A DNA stretch of 64,000 nucleotides, from assembly GCA_015847255.1 (NCBI GenBank), contig JADLZK010006442.1, positions 62,001-126,000 on the forward strand, read 5' to 3'. Under the pieces are notes generated by a model. That model saw nothing but the letters and a program-made list of their open reading frames with translations, did no database searches and was not told where the DNA came from. This DNA is from Hyparrhenia diplandra (lineage: Eukaryota; Streptophyta; Magnoliopsida; Poales; Poaceae). Position numbers and translations under genes: made by a program. Numbering within the stretch: the stretch's first letter is position 1; each line of letters opens with the position of its first letter. Positions 43,693 through 52,431 of the stretch are shown piece after piece.

Positions 43693-45554
43693 ACCTCGCG
43701 GCGAGGAGCTGACGTTTATGGGTGGATTCTCAACGGGCGAGGACGGTGCGACGAGACGGTACCACAACGGGCTCGGGATGGCGTGGCCAGCGGTCTCGCG
43801 GTGAGGAGCTGGCCATGCGCGGACGGGCGCTAGGGCGGGCTCAAGGGCGCGCAGCCCACCGGGCTTGGGCGAGGAGCTGGTCGTGCGGTGAGGTAGGTCT
43901 ACGACGGGAGCAGCCGACACATCGAGGCGGGGGAGAGGGGTCACGACCGTGCAAGTCCTTGGCGGGTCCACGACGCGCAGTGGGCGGCGCTTGGCCGAGG
44001 AGCAAGCGGTGCTTGCCTGGGCGGCGTTGGATTTGCGTAGTCTGTTGGAGAGGAGAAGTTTTGGGTGGGTTAGCTTTTCCTGTAGCATATGCAAATCGAC
44101 GAATGGGTCTGTAGTTTGCAAATTGTCTGTTGGAGTCAGACTAAGTAGAGAGGCATTGCCTCTCTCTCACGCTCGCAGGCGTCTAGCAAACCTACTGGCT
44201 ATGTACCACTGGTTATCTTTCTTAGACCGCCTTTCCTTATGCCGGGCTAGCGCCAGTTCTTCATGAGATCCAAGGTCAGCAGCTCCAACTCCTTCGTGAT
44301 TGTCTGAGGGTGAAGGGTGTTAAGGCTGTCTGCACTCTGTTACTCTATCTCCTATTCTGTCCTAATCATCGAAATTCCATCCTCTATACCAATTGTTCCC
44401 GCACCCATCTATACTTTATATCATTCTCTATCCCAACTACCCATCAATAAGGCACACACGTCATACACATCTTTTACATCACATCTCTCTCCCTACCCAT
44501 CTTTTCCCTCTCTCCCACCAGGCATGCACAGACGTTGTCCCCGTCTCCCTCCCCACGTGGTGGGCACTATGCGTGCATGTAGCGCTCATGCCGTACACGC
44601 GCTCTATTTGTGGTATGCGTGCTCGAACGTTGCCATCCTTTTTCATGGTAAATCATTACTGGAGTATTCGTGTCTCGTACCCAGTGCGGATAGCCTATAA
44701 CACTGACACATTCTCTCTATCTTGCATCTTGAACATTGCGTATTTATCCTTGTAGATGTAGAGCTTGGCATCCTTCACGATGGATGCATCCTCGTATGCC
44801 TCATCCAATCTCTTCTATACCTTTTTGTGCCATATCTAGATCCTTATACTCTCAAACACCTTAGGGTCAATAAGTTGAGCTGCGCTGCGTCTAGCCCGCC
44901 TAGCAACGCCGCCCGCGCGACAATAAGGATCCAAATTTAGAAGGAGCTTGACATGTCTTTTGGAGATCCTCTAAGGTAATACACATAACTTCCTAATAAA
45001 GAAGCTCATCTATATATGGCTCCACGTGAGGGATGGCCCAACAAACCTTGCCGGTCTGGGCACCCTCTTGATACTTTGCCTTTCACCGAGAGTTTTCTCA
45101 CTTCAATTTAGATGGACAATTTAGATAGACTAATATTGGGTACGGGTTGCTATGCACTATAGGAACAAATAATAAATTTATATAGGCAATCTAGAAAATT
45201 AGTGGAATAATGAACACAACAAACTGTGACAGGTTTTTGGCTATGAGGACAGGAGACGAAGAGTGATGAATAGGAGCCTCGAATATTTCTCGGCGACCAA
45301 ATTCGTGATATGTAGGCACTGTCCTAAAACCCAACACAGGACAATCTCTTCTAGCTCTTGCCAAGATCACATAGCCACAATAATTGACCTTAGGAATAAG
45401 GCTAGGGCAATTTTGCAATCGGGTTTAGGCCAGTAAACTCTCGGCGATGATGTGACTTTCAAACCTGACAAGACCGGTTTGTTTACATATGTAGTTGAAA
45501 ATATGTAGATATTCCCAAGTGATCTTGCCCAAAAGGTTAAAGAGTTTCATGAAC
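43693..45554. other. unassigned GC-rich then AT-rich DNA
   Basis: 43693-44120 is GC-rich with Arg/Gly-rich open frames on both strands and no known domain. 44300-44900 is pyrimidine-rich. A minus frame at 45191-45418 is unrecognised. No TIRs or LTRs were found. Confidence 0.3.
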
Positions 45555-45655
45555 ATATGTAGATGAAAATAAGCTTGTGAACACAGTGCCAATATGTTGT
45601 CATGTTCTATCAATGTTTCTATTTTAATGATGCCATTATTTCTATTATTTTAATA
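45555..45655 (+). pseudogene. MKK exon-4 fragment
   Basis: The stretch agatgaaaataagcttgt...cacagtgccaatatgttgtcatgttctatcaatgttt aligns with exon 4 of the MKK pseudogene at about 39512-39600 and reads CQYVVMFYQCFYFNDA, matching CQYVVVFYQCFYVNNT. Only about 100 bp are recognisable. It is a second, much older copy on the same strand ~6 kb downstream. Confidence 0.75.
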
Positions 45656-45997
45656 GCAGCACCGCACCCTTTTGGTCATGCTTTTTTTTTCCACCTTGTA
45701 ATGTATTGGCTCAGTTATCGGACTGGCCACCATCTAATTTGGTGTATGAGTCAAGTCGAAATTTTCTTGTATCTTATTGGCCGTCAAAGTAGCATTGTAA
45801 ATAAATACACCATATCCATGTTGTTTATATATCTAAGAGCAAGATTTCTTAACATTAATCATTGTTTCTCGTCACTGACTTTGTTTATGTAGTATTGTTG
45901 GTTTGTTCAAAGATTTGCATGTATTTATTTTTGTGGTACTATCAATAAGAGGATTCCTTGGCATTAACTTATTACGAGACTTGCCCCTCTGGAATGC
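45656..45997. other. AT-rich upstream region of the 8-Cys gene
   Basis: No coding feature. It serves as the distal promoter of the gene at 46133. Confidence 0.3.
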
Positions 45998-46004
45998 TAT
46001 AAAT
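45998..46004 (+). promoter_or_regulatory. TATA box of 8-Cys protein gene
   Basis: TATAAAT at 45998-46004, about 130 bp upstream of the ATG at 46133, followed by a CA-rich leader (catcatacaATGag). Good spacing for a TATA-driven gene with a ~100-bp 5' UTR. Confidence 0.6.
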
Positions 46005-46132
46005 TCAAGTGTGCAGTCCACGAACTATATACATAAGAACCAACATTCACAGAATCACAATCAATCGGTAGGTTAGCAGAGAAGAAGCATTTCTTTTAGA
46101 CTTGGAATATCAGCACCGACCAACATCATACA

Positions 46133-46654
46133 ATGAGTACAAAAGTAGTCCTTCAACTCTTGGTTTTCGCATTAGCTTTTACAATGCATGCAAAACATCC
46201 AGCTTGTTGTGAGGTTGATTGCTATCAGCAGAAAGAGAAAGTTAAGTCCAAATGCATGAAAACATTAAATATCAAGACTGATTATATCAAACCAAGTGAG
46301 GTATGTTGTAAAACTGTGCGAGCATCTGACATGACTTGCGTTTGTCATGCCCTTGAGCCTGAAGAGGTGCTTCAGGAAATAAGTGTTGTTAAACTGGTCC
46401 AACTATCACGAGAGTGTGGCAACCCAGTGGCCGTTGGAACTAAATGTGGATGTAAGTACCAATTTTTTTTACTACTAATCTTTTATTTATTCAGATATAT
46501 AAAATTTTTATGTGTTTTATGTATTTGCGCATTTATTAAGTAATAAATATATATTAGTAAAAAATGAATGCGTAATGTAATACAATAATACTATGATTTT
46601 TTTCCCTCAGGGTACACTGTTCCACATCGACTATCACTGGTTGCGCATCCATGA
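46133..46654 (+). CDS. secreted 8-cysteine (LTP/2S-albumin superfamily) protein
   Basis: Two exons, 46133-46451 and 46611-46654 (donor gtaagt, acceptor ccctcag), encode 120 aa. An N-terminal signal peptide (VVLQLLVFALAFTMHA) precedes the eight-cysteine motif: a CC pair near the mature start, DCYQQKEKVKSKC, EVCC, CVC (MTCVCHAL), REC, GTKC. The C-X9-10-C ... CC ... CXC ... C ... C order is that of the bifunctional inhibitor/lipid-transfer/seed-storage superfamily, whose members bind lipids or act in seeds and anthers. The small second exon supplies only WYTVPHRLSLVAHP. Lipid binding is inferred from the family. The gene's 3' flank is the start of a tandem duplication. Confidence 0.8.
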
Positions 46655-46904
46655 GCAGCATCAAAGGAAACATGATCGTGCTTGGCTCGTTTTTTTGTGT
46701 CATGTAATCAGTCAGCACAAAATGATAAGAATAATTAAATTATTATCATGAAGTATGATGGGATCAATTAAGTAACGTCACTTGTTTCCTCTCTGATCAT
46801 CTATATCCCACGGTGACATAAACATTTAAATTAAAACTGTTGTACTCTGTTTAGCTGCTGTGTGCACTTTTTTTTTTTTTTTTTTTTTGAGAAACCGTTT
46901 TTTT

Positions 46905-47845
46905 TTTTTGGAAAAAGTCCGGATTCCCTCCCCCAACTATCACGAAAGTTCACTTTTCCTCCCTCAACTCAAAAACCGGACATATCACCTCCTCAACTTT
47001 TCAAACCATGCAAATTACCTCCCTCGAGCGGTTTTGAAGGCGGATTTGCTACAGTAACCGTGGTTTGCTACAGTACCAGTGGGTTTGCTACAGTACCAGT
47101 ACCTTTTCTTTTTAAAAATCCCGTTGAATCTTTGAAAAATTATAATAAATTATAGAAAAATCATAAAATAAAAAAATTCTATTTTGTTGGACTCCATATG
47201 ATTAGATCTACACAGTGAATATATAATTTGATATGCTTTAGTATAAAGTTTTTGCTAAAAAAGATTTTGTCTTTTTTCTTTTTATTTATTTAGTTGAATC
47301 TTTAAAAATCATAGTAAATCACAGAAAAATCATAAAAAAAAAAAATCCAATTTTTTAGACTCCACATGAGTAGATCTACACGGTGAATATATAATATGGT
47401 GTGCTTTTGTCTAACAAAATAATTATAGAAGTTGCACTACGAATTATAAATATAAAAGAAAAAGACAAAAAACCTTCGTAGCAAAAACTTTGTAATGAAG
47501 CATATCATATTATATATTCACTGTGTAGATCTAATCATGTGGACTCCAATAAAATTGGATTTTTTTATTTTATGATTTTTCTATAATTTACTATGATTTT
47601 TTAAAGATTAAATCGGAATTTTTTAAAAAAAAAGAAAAGGCAAAGACACTGTGACTGTAGCAAACCCACTAACACTGTAGCAAACCACGGTTACTGAAAG
47701 CAAATCCACCTTCAAAACCGCTCGAGGGAGGTAATTTGCATGGTTTGAAAAGTTGAGGGAGGTGATATGTCCGGTTTTTTCGAAGTTGAGGAGGAAAAGT
47801 AAACTTTTGTGATAGTTGGGGAGTGAATCCAGACTTTTTTTTTTT
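46905..47845. mobile_element. long-TIR foldback DNA element (~940 bp)
   Basis: The left end (aaaaagtccggattccctcccccaac...) and the right end (inverted aaaaagtctggattcactccccaac...) are inverted repeats for some 350 bp each, including the tttgctacagtaaccgtgg and cctccctcgagcggttttgaagg blocks. The centre is AT-rich. The element is flanked by long T runs that obscure the target duplication. No transposase is encoded. Confidence 0.8.
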
Positions 47846-49128
47846 TTTTTTAGCAACTTGAGCAACCGTTGTGCCTTGTGTGCTGCACGTTTTTTAGAAG
47901 CGTTTGTGTGCTACACGTAAACAGGTTTGGGCTGATTTGAGTCAGAATTAGTGGTGTGAGGCCCAAGTCGGTGCGGGCTCGTATATAAATGAGGGCCCAG
48001 TGTTGTGTGCGCTGCGGGACACAGTATATGACCCATTTATCAAACATTCCTTTACTTAACACAGACACTTTAGTCTCCTAGTACTAGATGATAATGATGA
48101 TCTCTCCATGGAGAAGTAGCTTTACTAGCAATAGTAGTTAAAAACAAGGGTTGATCCAGTCATGGCTTCGAAACCAAGATTACGAAGTATTTATTATTAT
48201 CATTTTTAATACATTTTCATGATTTTAAATATTCCTTGTAATTGCTAAATTTTAGAAAACAAAATGATTTTTTCTAGTGGAACTTATTTTTAGAATCGTC
48301 CATTGGGTAAATGAATTTTTACAAAAATCAGCATAGGAAATTTGATTTGTACTAAAAATGAATTTTTAATAAAATCATTTACTCAGAATGCATTTTGTTA
48401 AAATGATTTGTACTAAAAAAGTTTTTTTATGAAAACCATTTACTCAGAATACATGAAACTCTATACTCACCAAGAAAAACATTCAAAGCCTTTTGTAGGT
48501 ATAAAGTCCATTCAATGATTTTACATTGCTTTTCTTAATAAACTTGTCGATCCCAAATGAACAACCCATTGAGTCTTTAGAAAATACAAGTTTTTAAAAA
48601 TAAATTGCTAAAACTGAGCACGATCCATTTAGCAACATAGGCACTGTAGTACTATATTTGACTTTTTAGTTCAGCTATTGAGGCCCATGATGTATTCTAA
48701 TTTTTTTAAAAAAAAAGCATCTACCAAAAATCTTTCTTTTTCCATCGAATTCTCAACATATGACCCAAAATATCTGCAAACAAAATGTAATCCACTGGAT
48801 GTCACTCTAGGATTTAATTAAAATCTGTCGAAACATGTCATTATTGTAGTTTGTACATTCATGTAATCCTGTGTTTTGCCAAACATACATATACACAACT
48901 TGTTTTTTTTTTTTTTTTGTGTCATGTAATCAGTCAGCACAAAATGATAAGAATAATAAAATTATTATCATGAAGTATGATGGGATCAATTAAGTGAACG
49001 TCACTTGTTTCCTCTCTGATCATCTATATCCCACGGTGACACAAACATTTAAATTAAAACTGTTGTGCTCTGTTTAGCCGCTGTGTGCAACACGTTTTTT
49101 TTTTTTTTTTTTTTTTTGAGCAACCGTT

Positions 49129-49160
49129 GTTGTTGTTGTTGTTTTTTTTTTTTTTTTTGA
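49129..49160. repeat. (GTT)n and T-run simple repeat
   Basis: Six GTT units followed by a ~17-T run in copy B of the tandem duplication, at the site where copy A carries the long-TIR element. Confidence 0.8.
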
Positions 49161-49260
49161 GCAACTTGAAGCGTTTGTGTGCTGCACGTAAATGGGTTTG
49201 GGCCGACTTGAGTCAGAATTAGTGGTGTGAGGCCCAAGTCGGTGCGGGCTCGTATATAAA

Positions 49261-51113
49261 CTAGGAGGACTCTCAAGCGTTGCCGGGTATAGAAAAAAAA
49301 AATATAAATGAGTTAGGATGTCAATCACTAAGAATTAGGAAATGCACAGAGAATTGGCAATGATTATCTTAGTTTTAATATTAACTAATAATAAATAAAC
49401 CACAGAAAATTTATGGATTTTTATTCTTTTTTATTTAATTTAATATTAGTTCCTAGGGCTATTCATCGTCTTGGACGCATCAATCAATCAACAGATCATG
49501 GTATTTTTTTTTCCTCATTGAGAGATGAAATCAACCTGATAACTTGGAAACAAAGTATCCGAATAACCAAGCAACTTGACTGGACTCCACTCAAACTCAC
49601 CACAAATTCGAACTACACTTTGCCAATCTAAGAACCAACCAATGCAACTTTATTGTGGTGCGGTGACGACCATAAAGTTTTAATATTAAACAATGAACCA
49701 CAAAAAGGTTATAGGTTCTATTTTGTTTCTTTTATTTATTTTAATATTAGTTTCTAGGGTTCTTTGTTGTCTTGGTATAGATTTTTTTTTTTTTTCTCTA
49801 AGGCTAGTTTCAATGGGTGTTTAGTGACGTTGTTTCGACACATCAGCTTAAAAAAGATACAATTGGTGAATGAATTTTGCAGTCTCAATGAACAATTTTT
49901 TTATCTCACAGTTTCATAGATTACTCACAACATTAAATCATCACATGGCGTTGTGATTAGATGTGTCATGAATTATTTTTAAAAAAAGATGTGTCATGAA
50001 TTTTTGTAGCCACGCATGATGGATTTGTTGATGGATACACATTGCGTGTGTTATTGACTCTTACATGTGGGCCCATATCCTATGAACTCCCACGTCCACA
50101 CAAACTGCCGGCAAGTCACCACGCCCACGAGATCTTATCGTTCTTTGCCGTCTTCATCCTTCCTTGCTCCAGACTTCCTTCCCTCTGCCTCGCCTATATT
50201 AAATAAAAACAAAAAAAAAAAAATCCTCCACGGGATGGCCTTGGATAGCAAGGATGCTTTGCCGCAAGGGGTGCCCCGGAGAGGTAATGCGGGGGAAGCC
50301 GACATATCGGGCGGAGGCCGGCGACCATCGGCTGCGGTGCTGCGGCGGCGCCTCTTCGTTCAGCGGTGTTACCCGACGGCGGCCTCGAGCTCGAGCTCGG
50401 GCGGCGTGGCGGGGATGGCGGCCATGACGGATTCGCCCGATTGGGCGGGCGGGGGTGGATGTCCACGGCGAGCCCGGCGGCGATTGTGTTGCCGAGCCCG
50501 AGTCGCTCTGCCGGTCGGCGCCGTCGACCTCTTCCTCCACGCAGATGAGGACGGGCTCGGCGTGTCCCTAAGCCCGCTCAGCGCGCGATCGCCCGAGAAA
50601 CGTCTTTTCGAGGTCCGCCACGTCGGCGCCACGGGCGCCGCCTACTTCAACCTCCGGAGCGCCAACGGGCGGTACCTCTCCATTCGCACCAACCCGCGCT
50701 GCCGGCGCCGCGGGATCCGCGCGTCGTGCTGGTGGAGAGCGACCTTCGGGCGTCGAGTGGAGCGCTGGTCGGCGGGTGACGGCGGCGGCCGACGCCCTCG
50801 TTCGACACCCCGTCCATGGCTTCCTTTGCCCGCCGCGTTGCGCCGGGAGTGGGGGTCGGCCAGTAGCGCACGGGCGGAGCTGTCTATTTATTGATTACGG
50901 GGGAGGAGTGTGGGGGTCGTAGTGGAGGGCGTGGGGTCGGGACTTGGGGAGTGGCTCGGGGGGGGGAGGTGAGAGGATCATGGAGGGAGACGGGAGGCCG
51001 GGCGGGAACGAATCTTTGTGGGACGGGGTGGACTCGTTTGGTTCTTGATGAGGTGTCATAGCTGCATGTCAAGAGAATTTCTAAGTGGGGGTTTCCCATA
51101 TAGAAGGTTTAGA
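49261..51113 (-). mobile_element. Helitron-like insertion, 1,853 bp, A|T target, no TSD
   Basis: The empty site is known from copy A at 47981-48000 (gtatataaa|tgagggccc). In copy B the same sequence is split by 1,853 bp with no target duplication, exactly between A and T. Read on the minus strand the insert starts TCTAAACC and ends CCTAG, that is TC...CTAG with a CTRR 3' end, all Helitron hallmarks. The 3' subterminal hairpin is weak (a cccggcaacgc stretch), and no Rep/helicase is encoded, so it is a non-autonomous candidate. It carries a DUF569 gene fragment and AT-rich filler. Confidence 0.6.
50235..50894 (+). pseudogene. DUF569-like gene fragment
   Basis: Within a long GC-rich frame, the segment at about 50520-50730 reads LFLHADEDGLGVSLSP ... 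AYFNLRSANGRYLSI. This is the start of the DUF569 fold (beta-trefoil, fascin-like; grass proteins with YLHADEDGRGVSLSP). Sequence before it is not DUF569-like and appears frame-shifted, and after RTNP the frame leaves the domain and ends at 50894. It is a partial copy lying inside the Helitron-like insertion, so it was probably captured. Confidence 0.6.
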
Positions 51114-52065
51114 TGAGGGCCCAGTTTTGTGTGTGGCTGCGGGACACAGTATAGGACCCATTTATCAAACATTTTACTTAACACAGACACTTTAGTCTCC
51201 TAGTATTTTTTTTTTTGAAAAAAAAAGTAGATGATAATGATCTCTTCATGGAGAGTAGCTTTACTAGCAATAGTAGTTAAAAACAAGGTTTAATCCAGTC
51301 ATGGCTTAGAAATCAAGATTACAAAGTATTTATTATTATCATTTTTAATACATTTTCATGATTTTTAAATATTCCTTGTACCTTCTAAATTTTAGAAAAC
51401 AAAATGACTTTTTTCTAGTGGAACTTATTTTTAAAATCGTAAATAAGGTAAATAAATTTTTACAAAAATCAGCATAGGAAAATTTATTTATACTAAAAAT
51501 GAATTTTTTAATAAAAATCATTTACTCAGAGTACATTTTTTAAAATTGGTTTGTACTAAAAAGTTTTTTTTAATGAACGCCATTTACTCAGAATACATGA
51601 AACTCATACTCACCAAGAAAAACATTCAAAGCCTTTTGTAGGTATAGAAACCATTCAATGCTTTTACGTTGCTTTTCTTAATAAATTTGTCGATCCCAAA
51701 TGAACAACCCATTGAATCTTTTAAAAATATAAGTTTTTGAAAAATAAATTGCTAAAACTGAGCACGATCCATTTAGCAACATAGGCACTGTAGTACTATA
51801 TTTGACTTTTTAGTTCAGCTATTTAGGCCCATGATGTATTCTAAAAATTCAAAAAAAACATCTTACCAAAAATCTTTCTTTTTCCATCGAATTCTCAACA
51901 TATGACCCATAATATCTACAAACAAAATGTAATCCACCGAATGTCACTCTAGGATTTAATTAAAATCTGTCGAAACATGTCATTATTGTAGTTTGTACAT
52001 GCATGTAATCCTGTGTTTTGCCAAACATACATATACACAACTTTGGAACTCTTGTTCACTTTCAA

Positions 52066-52245
52066 TCAAATTGTAAATAAACGTTGCAGACATGTCCTCC
52101 TAGTGAGGGACGCAGCAACGAAAGCGGGGAGTTTACTTGGATACTCATCTAGAGGTGACACCTCGCTGAGCTTCTCCATGATCCTTATGAACTCGTCCAT
52201 TGCATCAGCAGATGGCCCGAAATGTTGCGCTATGATTGGCTCCAT
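52066..52245 (-). other. 59-codon minus-strand ORF, protein-like, unrecognised
   Basis: The frame from ATG 52245 to TGA 52066 reads MEPIIAQHFGPSADAMDEFI, RIMEKLSEVSPLDEYPSKLP, AFVAASLTRRTCLQ. It has normal amino-acid composition and an amphipathic pattern, unlike chance translations of AT-rich DNA. The frame stays open ~10 codons upstream to an acceptor-like tttag at 52276, so it may be one exon of a broken gene. I cannot name the family. Confidence 0.4.
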
Positions 52246-52431
52246 TACATGTATTAATAAGGGATCGAGTAGATCGAGAAGTACGTGCTAAAGTAGCGCA
52301 AAACAACTTCCAAATTTTGACACACTGGCAAGCTAGACGAGAAGAACTAAAACAGACTCACATTCTAGACAACCGATGATAGAACTTTCTTCCTTGTCAC
52401 CGACGTTGAATACATTATTTAAAACCATAAT
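52246..52431. other. 3' flank of cysteine-rich gene
   Basis: Short AT-rich stretch, probably the 3' UTR of the minus-strand peptide gene. Confidence 0.3.

Larger units (their letters stand above)
46690..52038. repeat. tandem duplication downstream of 8-Cys gene, each copy interrupted
   Basis: Copy A runs about 46690-48918 and copy B about 48919-52038. Matching blocks are gtcatgtaatcagtcagcac... (46700 and 48921), gcgtttgtgtgctRcacgt...ggcccaagtcggtgcggg (47899 and 49171), and atgagggcccagt...acatatacacaact (47989-48900 and 51113-52040). Copy A contains a long-TIR element (46905-47845) that copy B lacks. Copy B contains a 1.85-kb insertion (49261-51113) that copy A lacks. Stripped of insertions, the unit is about 1.2-1.3 kb. 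Confidence 0.85.

Noticed and set aside
46860..47155. 97-codon ORF starting in a T run
   Set aside because: It is Phe-rich translation of the poly-T tract and of the long-TIR element arm; not a gene.
50067..50234. Upstream in-frame extension of the DUF569 ORF from 50067
   Set aside because: The extension crosses an AT-rich intron-like stretch (aaacaaaaaaaaaaaa) and has no domain; the fragment is better described from about 50235.
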